Origin: an uncultured Granulosicoccaceae bacterium
Lineage (GTDB): Bacteria > Pseudomonadota > Gammaproteobacteria > Granulosicoccales > Granulosicoccaceae
Assembly (NCBI GenBank): GCA_937927895.1
Contig: CALGKA010000114.1
Coordinates: 1-40,097, forward strand
Direction: 5' to 3'
DNA: 40,097 nt
Shown here: piece by piece, positions 25,658 through 36,521 of the stretch
How the letters are laid out: every line of letters begins with the position of its first letter
How positions within the stretch are numbered: the stretch's first letter is position 1
The notes under the pieces: model-generated
What the model was told of the DNA's origin: nothing
Seen by the model: only the letters and a program-made list of their open reading frames with translations
Database searches by the model: none
Translations under genes and position numbers: made by a program

Positions 25658-26968
25658 TCAATCAGTGGAATCTACCTTCATTCCTAATTCTGACATCAAA
25701 TCAAAGAAGCCCGGAAATGATGTTTCGATATGCTGGGTATCATTTACCGTAATCGGCCCGCTCGAACCTAGAGCTGCCACACAAAAAGACATCGCGATAC
25801 GGTGATCAAAGTGCGTTTCAACCACCCCGCCTGTGATTTGTGACCCGTTTATGATCATGCCATCTTCGGTGGCGGTGGCATCGACACCGATGGCAACCAA
25901 ACCCTCTGCCATCGCGGCGATGCGGTCGCTCTCTTTTACACGCAGTTCTTCAGCGCCAGTAATACGTGTCGTACCTTCAGCCATTGCCGCTGCAATGAAT
26001 ACCACGGGTAGTTCATCAATGGCGAGCGGCACCAGGCGCTCTGGAACATCAATGCCTTTAAGGTTTGCACTTTTAATATGAATATCGGCAATAGGTTCAG
26101 CGCCTGCCATGCGTTCATTTTTAATGGTCAAATCAGCGCCCATCAATTTTAGGATATCAATCACACCGGTGCGGGTCGGATTAACCCCGACCCCGGTAAT
26201 AGTGACATCTGAATCTTTAGCGATACTGGCTGCCACCATAAGAAATGCCGCAGATGATATATCGGCGGGAATAACCAAGTCACACGCTTGCAATTTGCCA
26301 CACCCTTGCAGGGATATTTTATTGCCATTGGTTTCTACCGCATAGCCAAACGATCGCAACATACGTTCAGTGTGATCGCGGGTGGGGGCAGGCTCCGTAA
26401 CACTAACCTCGCCTTTTGCATACAAGCCCGCAAGCAATACACAAGACTTCACCTGTGCACTGGCGACCGGTAAATCATAATGGATAGCATTAATCGCACT
26501 TACAGGCTTAATGTTTAATGGCGGCTTACCTTGACTATCACCGCTTATATCTGCACCCATCTTTTGTAAAGGCGTTATTACCCGCCCCATAGGCCGACCG
26601 GAAAGTGATTCATCGCCAATGATCGAAGAACCAAAATGTTGTGCGGCCAGTATCCCTGCTATTAAACGCATACCAGTTCCAGCGTTACCCATATCAATAA
26701 CCCCGGTAGGCGCACGTAAACCGTTCAAGCCAACACCTTTAATGGTTAAGCTGGTTTCATTAAAGCGATCTATTTCAACGCCCATACTTTGAAACGCCCC
26801 GGCAGTATTGAGGCTGTCTTCACCTGCCAAAAAACCCGTTACGTTTGTAACGCCGTCGGCTAGAGAACCAAAAATTACAGCCCGATGCGAACAAGATTTA
26901 TCACCTGGCACTGTAACGACACCATTCATGCTGCCACCTGCCTGCAACGTGGTGTTTATGCTTTTCAT
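25658..26968 (-). CDS. aroA: 3-phosphoshikimate 1-carboxyvinyltransferase (EPSP synthase)
   Basis: This enzyme joins PEP to shikimate 3-phosphate in the sixth step of the shikimate pathway. Motifs are PGDKSCSHRA with the catalytic K24, GNAGTGMRLIAG (PEP site) and ELRVKESDR near the C terminus. At 436 residues it is full length. It is a stand-alone gene; in Pseudomonas tyrA and aroA are fused, whereas here tyrA (27050) ends 81 bases upstream. Confidence 0.95.
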   Translation of the reverse strand: MKSINTTLQAGGSMNGVVTVPGDKSCSHRAVIFGSLADGVTNVTGFLAGEDSLNTAGAFQSMGVEIDRFNETSLTIKGVGLNGLRAPTGVIDMGNAGTGMRLIAGILAAQHFGSSIIGDESLSGRPMGRVITPLQKMGADISGDSQGKPPLNIKPVSAINAIHYDLPVASAQVKSCVLLAGLYAKGEVSVTEPAPTRDHTERMLRSFGYAVETNGNKISLQGCGKLQACDLVIPADISSAAFLMVAASIAKDSDVTITGVGVNPTRTGVIDILKLMGADLTIKNERMAGAEPIADIHIKSANLKGIDVPERLVPLAIDELPVVFIAAAMAEGTTRITGAEELRVKESDRIAAMAEGLVAIGVDATATEDGMIINGSQITGGVVETHFDHRIAMSFCVAALGSSGPITVNDTQHIETSFPGFFDLMSELGMKVDSTD

Positions 26969-27049
26969 GCTATGCCTTCGCTTATATTGTGTATTGGGTT
27001 TAACGTTTATTTATCTATGACACTCGTACGAGCGCAGTATATTTAATTC

Positions 27050-27952
27050 TTACACTTCAGTGGTTTTATCATCATTAACCATCTTATCCACTGAGTCTGC
27101 CGGTAATACTTTGGTATCACGTGTCTCTTTAGCAGTGGCGAACAATTGCTCTAACGCACTGCCATCTTTCTTATCAATGGCGTCTACCAGAGTATCAAGC
27201 CCGTTCTGAAACTCAGACAACGCTTCAAGCAATGCTTGCTGATTGTACAAACAAACGTCCCGCCACATGACAGGATCGCTTGAGGCAATGCGCGTGTAAT
27301 CTGCAAAGCCGCCACCGGTGTGATGCAGCAATGGTGATTTTTGATCCATGCGGTGCAGAGTTTCTACCAGGCTAAACGCCAACATGTGCGGCAAGTGACT
27401 AGTGGCCGCAAACACTTGGTCGTGGTGTGCTGGCTCCATTACCTCAAGCTTCGCACCCGTTGCTCGCCAAAGCTCAGAAACAACATCTACCGCTTCAACG
27501 GATGTTTCTTCCATGGGCGTTAGTATTAAGCGCTTGTTTTCATAGAGTGTTGCGAATCCCGCTTCTACACCGCTGTGCTCAGTGCCGGCAATCGGGTGCG
27601 CCGGTACGAAGTTTTGAAAGTGCTGCATCCACTGGCGCGCTGAATCTATCACGCTTTGTTTTACAGAACCCGCATCCGTCACAATAGTCGTAGGCGCCAA
27701 CGCAGGGGATATTTCCTGTAGCACTCGATCGATCGCACCGACAGGAGTCGCAAGCAAAACGATATCACTGCCCTCTACTGATTCTGGTAGAGAAGTGTTC
27801 CAAGTATCAATGATGCCGCGCTCAACCGCGCGCTCAAGGCTACGCTCTGAACGACCAGCTCCAACGATGTGCACATTGAGCCCCGCCGCGCGCAAGCCCA
27901 GTGCAAATGAACCGCCAATCAAACCGACGCCAATAATGGTGATCTGAGTCAT
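27050..27952 (-). CDS. tyrA: Prephenate dehydrogenase
   Basis: This enzyme converts prephenate to 4-hydroxyphenylpyruvate for tyrosine synthesis. It has an N-terminal Rossmann motif GVGLIGGSF (8-16), then TDAGSVKQ, the substrate-site HPIAGTEHSGVEAG and the helical dimer domain with ATSHLPHMLAF. Monofunctional, 300 residues from ATG 27952. The frame is open upstream to TTG 28018, but that leader is not family-like. The C-terminal 25 residues are acidic and variable. It lies directly upstream of aroA on the same strand. Confidence 0.93.
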   Translation of the reverse strand: MTQITIIGVGLIGGSFALGLRAAGLNVHIVGAGRSERSLERAVERGIIDTWNTSLPESVEGSDIVLLATPVGAIDRVLQEISPALAPTTIVTDAGSVKQSVIDSARQWMQHFQNFVPAHPIAGTEHSGVEAGFATLYENKRLILTPMEETSVEAVDVVSELWRATGAKLEVMEPAHHDQVFAATSHLPHMLAFSLVETLHRMDQKSPLLHHTGGGFADYTRIASSDPVMWRDVCLYNQQALLEALSEFQNGLDTLVDAIDKKDGSALEQLFATAKETRDTKVLPADSVDKMVNDDKTTEV

Positions 27953-28226
27953 TCTGTTAAAGAACCAACCTAAAAGAGATAGCGCAAAAGTGTTAACCCG
28001 ATCACCCCAAACTGCCAAAAGCCTATGACCGCACCAGCTAACCGTGTCCAGCGCGTAGTTTACAGGGAACTAAGTAATATTGCTTTGCCAGGCAAGGACC
28101 AAAAATGTGAATCACGACCTTAGCTGTGGCGCACTACCTGCACCTGCTTTACCGCTGATTTACGTAAACGCCGCGAGCCATTGGTATTTTTAGGTCCACC
28201 GGATACTGGACCAGACGCTAAGGCCA

Positions 28227-28255
28227 TTGAACGGCACCGGGAACGACAATACAGT
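28227..28255 (+). promoter_or_regulatory. Candidate sigma-70 promoter of the OmpA-like gene
   Basis: TTGAAC (28227-28232) and TACAGT (28250-28255) are spaced by 17 bases and lie 20 bases before the ATG at 28276. The rest of the 323-base gap between tyrA and this gene (27953-28275) contains only a TTTACGTAAA palindrome and no recognisable gene. Confidence 0.35.
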
Positions 28256-28275
28256 CGCTATAGAGAATTTTTAGC

Positions 28276-29787
28276 ATGCCATTGCTTACAAACACAATGC
28301 ACTCAAACAGTTCATTACTACCAGCCGAGTCTGGCTGTACTCCTCGACGTTCGCCTTGGCTTGCGTTAGTACTACCCATCACACTAGTGGCAGGCTGCGC
28401 TAGCGGACCTAATTCACGCGATATCATTGACTATACCGTCACTGAAGCAGAATATTACGCCGCCACCACACCAGTGCAGCAAGTAGCAGAGGCTATTCCA
28501 GCGCCGCCCTCGCAAGCATCTTGGCAAGCGCCTTCTATGCAAGCGCCTTCAATGCAAGCTCCGTCTATGCCAGCACCAACTATTGCTGCGGCAGAAGTTG
28601 CGGCCATGCCGGAAATCCCCAAACCACTACAACAACCTGCAGTTGAACCACCGGCTGCCGCTGCTGTCGCGTTCGCTGAGCCACCAGCTGCTAAGCCAGC
28701 GCCCCTTGCATCACTACCTACTGAAGAACCTGTACTTGCCAGTGCCATCGGCACAACAGGTTTTGGTAAATCAATTTACGCAGTAGCCGGGCTTGGTGGA
28801 GCCAGATTAAGCCCCGACACCACCGCTGTAGAAGGCTGGACCCCGGACGACACCGTTTCAGGTGGCGGCCAAATAACTGTCGGCGCTGACTTAAGCAAAC
28901 GTCTTTCATTAGAGGTGCACTCAGGTGACTTCGGCAGTGCTGGTTTATCACCGCTGGGTCGAGTTGAGTACTACATGAATGGTGTTAGCGCACTTTTATA
29001 TGCCGGTAAAAACGTTGACCGATATCGTCGCCAAGGCTTAAACGGTTATGCCCGCGTAGGCTTCAACCAAATACGCAACAAGCCTATTGGTGAAGTCCCG
29101 TTTATCGAACAAACGTCTACCACGCCATCAGTTGGCCTGGGCGTAGAATACAATACACGTTCAGGCATAGGCTTCAGAGCAGATGCCGTTGCGTATAACA
29201 GTGATGTTCAGTACGGCCAGCTAGGCATGCTTTACCGCATGGGCAAAAAACCCCAACGCGCAAAACTTGCAACTGCCGATAACAACACTGAAGTAGTCAC
29301 GTTAGACGCAGAACCACTGTTAGGAGCGGCCACCCCTGCTATGGATCTTCCAGAGCTTTCTCTTGATAACACTACCGATATGCGCCTTGAACAAGTAGTT
29401 GATGAGCAGCTTCTATACACTACTGATCAAGCTTCGGAATCTTGCATGCAGTTAAACGGCACACTACACGGCGTTAACTTCTTTCGCGGTTCAGCTAGCT
29501 TGACGAAAGCGGCAACCAATATACTTAACAATGTTGCGGAAACACTCAACAGTTGCACTAACCGCCTAGTGGTTATTAACGCACACACTGACAACGAAGG
29601 CAGCGCTTTTGACAACAACGCACTTTCTAAGAACCGTGCTCGTTCAGTGGTTAGGCACTTAGCACGTCAAGGCGTGAGCCTGGATAGAATGAATCCGGTG
29701 GCCTACGGCGAAAGCAGCCCTGTGGCCTCTAACAAAACGCTTGAAGGTCGTATGCGTAACCGCAGAGTTGAAATCAACGTACAGTAG
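28276..29787 (+). CDS. OmpA-family outer-membrane lipoprotein
   Basis: This 503-residue protein has an N-terminal signal ending in lipobox LVAGC (Cys41) and a Pro/Ala-rich linker with four tandem QAPSM-like repeats (residues about 78-100). A mid-section of short beta strands follows (SIYAVAGLGGARLSP to YGQLGMLYRMGKK), possibly a small barrel. The C-terminal OmpA peptidoglycan-binding domain has HTDNEGS, NALSKNRARSV and YGESSPVASNKT...GRMRNRRVEI. It likely links the outer membrane to peptidoglycan. It is on the plus strand inside an otherwise minus-strand block. The ATG at 28276 has a weak ribosome site; ATG 28297 is an alternative. Confidence 0.85.
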   Translation: MPLLTNTMHSNSSLLPAESGCTPRRSPWLALVLPITLVAGCASGPNSRDIIDYTVTEAEYYAATTPVQQVAEAIPAPPSQASWQAPSMQAPSMQAPSMPAPTIAAAEVAAMPEIPKPLQQPAVEPPAAAAVAFAEPPAAKPAPLASLPTEEPVLASAIGTTGFGKSIYAVAGLGGARLSPDTTAVEGWTPDDTVSGGGQITVGADLSKRLSLEVHSGDFGSAGLSPLGRVEYYMNGVSALLYAGKNVDRYRRQGLNGYARVGFNQIRNKPIGEVPFIEQTSTTPSVGLGVEYNTRSGIGFRADAVAYNSDVQYGQLGMLYRMGKKPQRAKLATADNNTEVVTLDAEPLLGAATPAMDLPELSLDNTTDMRLEQVVDEQLLYTTDQASESCMQLNGTLHGVNFFRGSASLTKAATNILNNVAETLNSCTNRLVVINAHTDNEGSAFDNNALSKNRARSVVRHLARQGVSLDRMNPVAYGESSPVASNKTLEGRMRNRRVEINVQ

Positions 29788-29804
29788 TCACAAGCTTCAA
29801 CTAA

Positions 29805-29837
29805 GCCCGCGCAGTCTATGACCGCGCAGGCTTTTTT
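29805..29837 (+). terminator. Rho-independent terminator after the OmpA-like gene
   Basis: GCCCGCGC and GCGCAGGC form a GC-rich stem with one C-A mismatch, followed by six T residues at 29832-29837. It lies 18 bases after the stop codon, between convergent genes. Confidence 0.75.
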
Positions 29838-29861
29838 GTGAGCACAAGCTTTAGTTAAGCC

Positions 29862-31028
29862 CTATACCTTACGCACCTTCATAATGCCTTCAATAGAAAG
29901 TATCGCCTCAAGCGTATCACTTGGAATTTCCTTTTCAACGTCAATCAACGTGTAGGCAATAGCACCTTTTGATTCATTGATCATATGCTCTATATTCACC
30001 GACGACTGACCCAACTGATGCGAGATCTGACCTACCATATCCGGTACGTTTTTATGGATAATCACTAGCCGGTAGTCACTCTTTCGAGAAAGCTCAACGT
30101 TTGGAAAATTAACGGAGTTACGTATATTTCCGTGCTCAAGAAAATCTTGTAACTGATCAGCTACCATTATTGCGCAGTTAACTTCCGCCTCTGCTGTGGA
30201 TGCACCCATGTGCGGCATGGTAATCACACCCGCATGATCAATGGTATCTCTGGTAGGAAAATCCGTAACGTATCTTTTTAGCTTACCGTCAGTCAGCGCT
30301 TTTAAAACCGCAGCATCGTCAACAATACCCGCACGTGCGAAATTAAGCACAACAGCGCCATCTGGCATGGTCGCTATACGCTCAGCATTAACCAGGTTTT
30401 TAGTCGCATCAATCAACGGAACATGCACTGTTACAAACTCGCTGCGCGCAAAGACGTCGTCAATGCTACCAGCCTTCTCGACTATTCGATTAAGCTTCCA
30501 TGCGTTGGCAACGGTAAGACCAGGGTCAAAAGCGACAACATCCATACCCAAACCAGCGGCTGCATTCGCCACCTCTACCCCGATAGCACCCAGACCAATA
30601 ACACCTAGCGTGCGACCAGGCAGCTCTCGACCGACAAATTTCTTCTTGCCGCCTTCGACTTCCTTATCAAGTTCATCACCACTTGATGAAAGTGCACCTG
30701 TGTAGTCAACGGCTTCGTATAAATTTCGCTCAGCCATAAATAAAGCCGCCAATACCAACTCTTTCACGGCATTAGCATTAGCGCCCGGCGCATTAAACAC
30801 TGGCACGCCCAATTCAGTTAGCCGTTCAACGGGGATATTATTCACGCCAGCACCGGCACGACCTACCGCTTTTAGCTGGTCACCGAACTGCATATCGTGG
30901 AGTTTTTGTGAACGAAGCATAATTGCATCCGGGTTCGATGCGCCATCGTCAAGGGTGAATTTTGATTCATCGAAACGCTTTAAACCAAGCGGTGAAATAT
31001 TATTGATCGTCTGTATTTGATAAGGCAC
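29862..31028 (-). CDS. serA: D-3-phosphoglycerate dehydrogenase with C-terminal ACT domain
   Basis: This enzyme oxidises 3-phosphoglycerate to 3-phosphohydroxypyruvate, the entry to serine synthesis. It has an N-terminal substrate lobe with VGRAGAGVNNI, a Rossmann core with GLGAIGVEVA, catalytic-region NFARAGIVDD and HMGAS, and an ACT domain over the last 75 residues for feedback control. The frame extends to 31118, but that N terminus is not family-like. GTG 31028 places the conserved YQIQTINNIS at the start, with AAGGGA upstream. It occupies the position between gyrA and tyrA where serC and pheA are found in many gammaproteobacteria. Confidence 0.9.
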   Translation of the reverse strand: MPYQIQTINNISPLGLKRFDESKFTLDDGASNPDAIMLRSQKLHDMQFGDQLKAVGRAGAGVNNIPVERLTELGVPVFNAPGANANAVKELVLAALFMAERNLYEAVDYTGALSSSGDELDKEVEGGKKKFVGRELPGRTLGVIGLGAIGVEVANAAAGLGMDVVAFDPGLTVANAWKLNRIVEKAGSIDDVFARSEFVTVHVPLIDATKNLVNAERIATMPDGAVVLNFARAGIVDDAAVLKALTDGKLKRYVTDFPTRDTIDHAGVITMPHMGASTAEAEVNCAIMVADQLQDFLEHGNIRNSVNFPNVELSRKSDYRLVIIHKNVPDMVGQISHQLGQSSVNIEHMINESKGAIAYTLIDVEKEIPSDTLEAILSIEGIMKVRKV

Positions 31029-31416
31029 TGAGCCGTAATCCCTTTTACTTAAAGCATTAATATTCAAATGAAATTCGACGTTACGAATGGCATAACAAAA
31101 CCAATATGCAGCACACAATGCTCTTTAACAAAAAGCACTGGCTTGCTTATCTACGAATTTCAAAACGACCGGCAATTGTGCAGGAACGACTCGATTATGT
31201 CCAGAAAAATACGTGCTTTTTAGCTTTTATTCGACAGTTAGTTTTGCAAAGATATTTACCTAATTGACAGGCACCTCAACATAATAGAAATGCCTACAAT
31301 TGCTCAGTTAAACACCGTACCGATTGCGAATTTCAGTTAATAAATGGAACGCGTGAGAAGCTCTGTGGATCGCAAAAAACTACGTCTTTAAGGCCTGACA
31401 GTTGGATTTACAGTAC
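31029..31416. other. serA leader / gyrA-serA intergenic region
   Basis: This gap holds the upstream region of serA. It is AT-rich and contains no convincing gene, RNA or consensus promoter. The minus-strand frame 31029-31118 that continues serA upstream lacks family features. Confidence 0.5.
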
Positions 31417-31440
31417 CCCGGCGGAACACATACCACCGGG
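31417..31440 (-). terminator. Hairpin after gyrA
   Basis: CCCGGTGG and CCGCCGGG (minus strand, 31440-31417) form an 8-bp stem with one T-G wobble and an 8-nt loop, 12 bases after the gyrA stop. A TTTTTT run occurs only about 35 bases later, so it may be a weak terminator or an mRNA 3' stabiliser. Confidence 0.45.
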
Positions 31441-31452
31441 AATAATCTATGC

Positions 31453-34167
31453 TTATTCGTCTTCAGAGTCAGTATCTGAATCGCTATCTGTGCCGTTGGT
31501 ATCGTCAGATTCTTGATTTGCGGAATCTTCATCCACAGGGTTATCTTCAGGTGCAGACTTATCATCTGGCGCGGCATCAGCAGTTGAATCGGAGTCGACC
31601 GGAGCGCCACCTACCTCACCCTCAATAACATCATCATCGTCTTCGTTAACGACGCGCACCAGTTGCACTAGCTTTTCATCATTGGTTACTCTGATAAGTC
31701 GCACACCTTGCGTGTTACGACCCAAGACACTAATGCCATCAACGGCGGTACGGATTAATGTACCGTTGTCGGTAATAAGCATAACTTCATCGGTATCCTG
31801 CACCTGAGTCGCGCCCACTACCGCACCGTTTCGATCAGAGGTTTTTATATCAATAACGCCTTTACCACCGCGGCCCTTAGCAGGGTATTGATCAGTTGCA
31901 CTGCGTTTACCATAGCCATTTTCAGTGGCGGTAAGGATATCGCCCTCTTCCTCAACAACAATCAGCGCGATAACGCTTTCAGACTCCTCTATTTTAATGC
32001 CACGTACACCTGCAGCGGTACGGCCCATCTGACGCACTGCATCTTCCATAAAGCGCATGGCTCGACCACTACTTGAGATCAGCATGATATCCTGGCCGCC
32101 ATCAGTTAGCGCCACATTGATTAGTTCATCTTCATCACGCAGCGCAATGGCAATAATGCCGTTAGCACGTGGACGTGAGAAATCAGCCAATGATGTTTTC
32201 TTAACAACACCGTTGCGCGTGGCAAAGAATACAAATTGATCTTCGGAATATTCACGAACCGTTAATACTGCACTGACTCTTTCATTTTCTTCAAGCGGTA
32301 ACAGATTAACGATTGGCCGACCGCGCGCACCACGACTAGCAATTGGAAGCTCGTAAACACGTTTCCAGTACACCTTACCAACGCTTGTAAAGAACAAGAC
32401 GGTGTCGTGCATACTGGCGACAAATAGCTTGTCTATGAAATCTTCGTCTTTCATTGACGTAGCAGACTTGCCCTTACCGCCACGCTTCTGCGCGGTGTAG
32501 TCAGATAATGGCTGCGCCTTGGCATAACCTGCATGCGAAAGCGTGACGACTACATCTTCATCAGAGATTAAGTCTTCGACTGTCATCTCTGAGTGATCAA
32601 TCATGATTCTGGTACGGCGTTCATCACCGTATTGCTCAAGCACTTCGTTGAGTTCGTCACGTATTACTTCGCGCAGACGATCAGGGTTTTCTAGAATTTC
32701 CATAAAACCTTCAATACGGGTAAGAATCTCACCGTACTCAGTAATGATTTTATCTTGCTCAAGGCCTGTTAAGCGATGCAAGCGGAGATCAAGAATCGCT
32801 TGTGCCTGTGCAGCAGACAAATGGTAGCCATCATCAAGGAGGCCGAATTCATCGCCCAGGTTATCCGGCTTTGAGGCAGCAGCACCCGCTCTTTCAAGCA
32901 TATCGACTACATAACCGGGCTTCCAAACCCCTGCTATCAGCTTTTCCTTAGCCGCTGGCGGATTCGGTGAGCCTTTAATCAATTCAATGATCGGGTCAAT
33001 ATTGGCAAGTGCGACAGTCCAACCTTCCAGAATATGAGCACGCTCACGAGCCTTGCGCAGGTCAAAAATAGTACGGCGTGTAACCACTTCACGACGATGG
33101 CGAATAAAGGCATTTAGGATCTCTTTGAGTGTTAATAGACGCGGTTGCCCTTCTATTAACGCCACCATGTTGATACCAAACACGGTTTGCAGCTGAGTTT
33201 GCTTATAAAGCTGATTCAGCAACACATCACCCGGCTCACCACGGCGTAGCTCAATAACCATACGCATGCCGTCTTTGTCTGATTCATCACGAAGCTCGGT
33301 GATGCCTTCTATCTTTTTGTCTTTTACTAGCTCTGCTATTTTTTCAAGCAAGCGAGCCTTGTTAACCTGATACGGGAGCTCGGTAACGATAATGGTGTCT
33401 TTACCGGTTTTTTCGTTGTGCTCTACTTCAGCCACGGCCCGAACATGGACTCGGCCACGGCCTGTTTCATAGGCTTCTCGTATGCCACGCGCACCGTTGA
33501 TAATGCCGTGTGTGGGGAAATCCGGCCCTGGAATGTGCTCCATTAACTCTGGCAATGAGATATCAGGGTTGTCAAGCATGGCAAGAGTGCCGTTGATAAT
33601 TTCTGAAATATTGTGCGGCGGTATATTGGTTGCCATACCCACTGCAATACCAGACGAACCATTGATCAATAAATTAGGAATGCGTGCAGGCAATACCGCA
33701 GGTTCAGTTTCTGAACCGTCGTAGTTATCGGTGAAATCAACCGTTTCTTTGTCCAGGTCTGCCAGTAGTTCTTGTGCGATACGCGCCATACGAACTTCTG
33801 TGTAACGCATAGCGGCTGGTGAATCACCGTCTATAGAGCCAAAGTTACCTTGCCCATCAACCAACATATAGCGCATTGAAAACGGCTGTGCCATTCGAAC
33901 AATGGTGTCGTAGACAGCTGTATCACCGTGCGGGTGATATTTACCGATCACGTCACCGACAACACGCGCCGACTTTTTATACGACTTGTTCCAATCGTTG
34001 CCGAGCTCACTCATGGCGTATAAAACACGCCGGTGAACTGGTTTTAAACCGTCTCTGACATCAGGCAGTGCACGACCCACGATTACGCTCATGGCGTAAT
34101 CAAGGTACGACTGGCGCATTTCGTCTTCGAGATTTACCGGTAAGATTTCTTTAGCAAAATCAGCCAT
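31453..34167 (-). CDS. gyrA: DNA gyrase subunit A
   Basis: This subunit performs the cleavage-religation and DNA-wrapping steps of negative supercoiling. The 904-residue protein has the catalytic Tyr122 in [10 protein letters not shown] and the quinolone-determining region [11 protein letters not shown] with Thr83 and Asp87, Thr83 being natural in Pseudomonas-type GyrA. It has a GyrA-box equivalent QKRGGKGKS, beta-pinwheel repeats and a long acidic C-terminal tail (about 70 Asp/Glu/Ser residues). It is divergent from mtaD, as in Pseudomonas. Confidence 0.97.
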   Translation of the reverse strand: MADFAKEILPVNLEDEMRQSYLDYAMSVIVGRALPDVRDGLKPVHRRVLYAMSELGNDWNKSYKKSARVVGDVIGKYHPHGDTAVYDTIVRMAQPFSMRYMLVDGQGNFGSIDGDSPAAMRYTEVRMARIAQELLADLDKETVDFTDNYDGSETEPAVLPARIPNLLINGSSGIAVGMATNIPPHNISEIINGTLAMLDNPDISLPELMEHIPGPDFPTHGIINGARGIREAYETGRGRVHVRAVAEVEHNEKTGKDTIIVTELPYQVNKARLLEKIAELVKDKKIEGITELRDESDKDGMRMVIELRRGEPGDVLLNQLYKQTQLQTVFGINMVALIEGQPRLLTLKEILNAFIRHRREVVTRRTIFDLRKARERAHILEGWTVALANIDPIIELIKGSPNPPAAKEKLIAGVWKPGYVVDMLERAGAAASKPDNLGDEFGLLDDGYHLSAAQAQAILDLRLHRLTGLEQDKIITEYGEILTRIEGFMEILENPDRLREVIRDELNEVLEQYGDERRTRIMIDHSEMTVEDLISDEDVVVTLSHAGYAKAQPLSDYTAQKRGGKGKSATSMKDEDFIDKLFVASMHDTVLFFTSVGKVYWKRVYELPIASRGARGRPIVNLLPLEENERVSAVLTVREYSEDQFVFFATRNGVVKKTSLADFSRPRANGIIAIALRDEDELINVALTDGGQDIMLISSSGRAMRFMEDAVRQMGRTAAGVRGIKIEESESVIALIVVEEEGDILTATENGYGKRSATDQYPAKGRGGKGVIDIKTSDRNGAVVGATQVQDTDEVMLITDNGTLIRTAVDGISVLGRNTQGVRLIRVTNDEKLVQLVRVVNEDDDDVIEGEVGGAPVDSDSTADAAPDDKSAPEDNPVDEDSANQESDDTNGTDSDSDTDSEDE

Positions 34168-34403
34168 TTTTAATCAGTGATTACTCGAGGTTACAGTTGC
34201 GGGGAAGCAATTTTAGAAGGGCATTTATTCACTTCCAAATGATACCACAGACTCCTTATTAATAGGCGAGTTTTAGCACCCCGGAAAATGATAAAAATTG
34301 AGACCAGAATTAATAACTTAGTTGCCAAAATTTCCGCCATATGTTGAGGCCGGTGAACATCGGTGGAAACATTGACCACTTGCCGCCCGCAGGCCACAAC
34401 GTT

Positions 34404-35738
34404 ATGGTTCACAGCATGAATAAAAATCCCATTGCCCTACACCCGCGCTGGATAGTTTGCGTGGATGACGCCAACCGCGTACTGGAAAACCATGCGCTTA
34501 TAATTAGCGACGACAAAATCGACGATATTGTTCCATGGCCTGATGCGCATCAACAATACGCCAACATAGAGGTGATTGAGCTGCCGCAGCAGGCACTATT
34601 ACCCGGGCTGATCAACACCCACACACACCTCGCCATGAACCTGCTGCGCGGCTATGCCGACGACCTACCACTGATGGCATGGCTCAATGATCATATCTGG
34701 CCCGCAGAAGGCGCTCACGTGAATCAACAATTCGTCGCAGACGGCACACGCCTGGCCATCGCCGAATCAATACAAAGCGGCGTTACCTGCTTTAACGACA
34801 TGTACTTCTTCCCTGATGTAGTCGCTGAAGTGGCGCACGAAATCGGCATGCGCGCCAGCATTGGATTAATAGCGCTAGACTTCCCTACCGTGTGGGCGCA
34901 GAACGCCGATGAGTACTTAAGCAAAGGCGTAGCATTACACCGGCAACTGCAGTCAAGCAAACTGATCAGCACCATGTTAGCGCCACATGCACCGTATACG
35001 GTTTCTGAAGAACCACTAAAAAAGATTGCTCAACTACGTGATGAGTTGGGCATTGGTATTCATATGCACATACATGAAACTCAGGCCGAAGTAGAACAGT
35101 TTGAGGAACAGCATGGCATGCGTCCGTTAGCAAAGCTTGAAAAGCTTGGCTTACTTAACGAGCGACTCTGTGCCGTGCATGTAACACAAGCAACAGACAA
35201 AGAAATTGAAGCACTGACCAAACACCAATGCCACGTACTACACTGCCCTGAATCCAATTTAAAGTTAGCCAGCGGCATAGCACCCATCTCTGCAATGACA
35301 GACGCCGGTATTAATATAGCCATGGGCACCGATGGTGCCGCCTCTAACAATGACCTAGACCTACTGGGTGAAACACGTACCGCAGGCTTTATTGGCAAGG
35401 TAGCCGCTGACAACGCCGCCGCTTTACCTGCAAGCCAACTGCTACGCATGGCTACTATTAACGGCGCAAAAGCACTGAACTTAGATAAGATCACAGGCTC
35501 AATTGAAAAAGGCAAACAAGCCGATTTAATCAGCGTTGATTTTAATCAAATATCTATGCAGCCAGTATACGATCCTATTTCGCATTTAATTTATAGCGCC
35601 AACAGAGACAATATAAAAAATACCTGGGTAGCCGGTAAGCGCTTACTCAAAAACAGACAACTGACCACTATGGATGCCAGCAGCCTTATCGATAACGCAC
35701 ACGAGTGGGCGCTGAAAATAAAAGGCAATCAGTCATGA
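34404..35738 (+). CDS. mtaD: 5-methylthioadenosine/S-adenosylhomocysteine deaminase
   Basis: This amidohydrolase deaminates MTA and/or SAH, feeding purine salvage and SAM recycling. The metal site is visible as [13 protein letters not shown] near the N terminus, [10 protein letters not shown] centrally and [13 protein letters not shown] towards the C terminus. The frame begins at 34341, but ATG 34404 (or 34416) fits the family better. Its stop overlaps the ubiG start by 4 bases (ATGA), indicating translational coupling. gyrA-mtaD-ubiG-mupP order supports the assignment. Confidence 0.88.
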   Translation: MVHSMNKNPIALHPRWIVCVDDANRVLENHALIISDDKIDDIVPWPDAHQQYANIEVIELPQQALLPGLINTHTHLAMNLLRGYADDLPLMAWLNDHIWPAEGAHVNQQFVADGTRLAIAESIQSGVTCFNDMYFFPDVVAEVAHEIGMRASIGLIALDFPTVWAQNADEYLSKGVALHRQLQSSKLISTMLAPHAPYTVSEEPLKKIAQLRDELGIGIHMHIHETQAEVEQFEEQHGMRPLAKLEKLGLLNERLCAVHVTQATDKEIEALTKHQCHVLHCPESNLKLASGIAPISAMTDAGINIAMGTDGAASNNDLDLLGETRTAGFIGKVAADNAAALPASQLLRMATINGAKALNLDKITGSIEKGKQADLISVDFNQISMQPVYDPISHLIYSANRDNIKNTWVAGKRLLKNRQLTTMDASSLIDNAHEWALKIKGNQS

Positions 35739-36475
35739 GCATTGCAAACCCAAAAGACCAAAGCGTAGACAAACCTGATAACGTCGATACAAACGAAATA
35801 GACAAATTCAGTGAAATCGCCAGCCGTTGGTGGGATACAGAAAGTGAATTTAAACCCCTGCACGATATCAACCCGCTAAGGCTACACTATATTAACCAAC
35901 ACGCCCCACTTGAAGGCAAACGGGTACTAGATGTCGGATGCGGCGGCGGAATCTTATCAGAATCTATGGCACAGCTTAACGCGAATGTAACGGGTATAGA
36001 TTTATCAGCACCCGCGATTGAAGTTGCCACCTTGCATGCAATGGAAGCAGGCGTTGAGAATCTACAATACAAGTGCTGCAGTACAGAAGAATTCGCAGCA
36101 GAACACGCTGGGTCATTTGATATTGTTACCTGCATGGAAATGCTTGAACATGTGCCAGAACCAGAAGATATAGTCCAAGCCTGTCAAACGCTATTAAAGC
36201 CTGGTGGTGCGGCCTTTTTCTCTACATTAAACCGCAACGGTAAATCATGGCTTATGGCTATTGTAGGTGCCGAATACCTACTTAATTTAATACCTCGTGG
36301 CACCCACGATTGGGATCGTTTTATTAAACCATCAGAACTCGCCAGTTGGTGCAGGCAATGCGATTTACAGACTGAAAACATCACCGGACTGCACTATCAG
36401 CCGCTGAGCAAAACGTATTCAACCGGGCCCAACACCGACGTAAACTACATGATGTTTTTAACCAACAACGCTTAA
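35735..36475 (+). CDS. ubiG: Ubiquinone biosynthesis O-methyltransferase
   Basis: This SAM-dependent enzyme performs two O-methylations in ubiquinone synthesis. It has the N-terminal family segment [19 protein letters not shown], the SAM motif VLDVGCGGG (about 66-74) and [11 protein letters not shown] in motif II. The C-terminal region includes [15 protein letters not shown]. It has 246 residues from ATG 35735, coupled to mtaD. Confidence 0.95.
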   Translation: MSIANPKDQSVDKPDNVDTNEIDKFSEIASRWWDTESEFKPLHDINPLRLHYINQHAPLEGKRVLDVGCGGGILSESMAQLNANVTGIDLSAPAIEVATLHAMEAGVENLQYKCCSTEEFAAEHAGSFDIVTCMEMLEHVPEPEDIVQACQTLLKPGGAAFFSTLNRNGKSWLMAIVGAEYLLNLIPRGTHDWDRFIKPSELASWCRQCDLQTENITGLHYQPLSKTYSTGPNTDVNYMMFLTNNA

Positions 36476-36521
36476 ACAATAGCAGCCAACCATAGCCACT
36501 TCCAACCATGGCCACTTATAT

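Noticed and set aside
28455-28754. Minus-strand Ala/Gly-rich frame inside the OmpA-like gene
   Set aside because: It is the complement of the Pro/Ala-rich linker and has no independent support.
31029-31118. N-terminal extension of serA
   Set aside because: The added residues are not family-like, and GTG 31028 puts the conserved YQIQTINNIS at the start.
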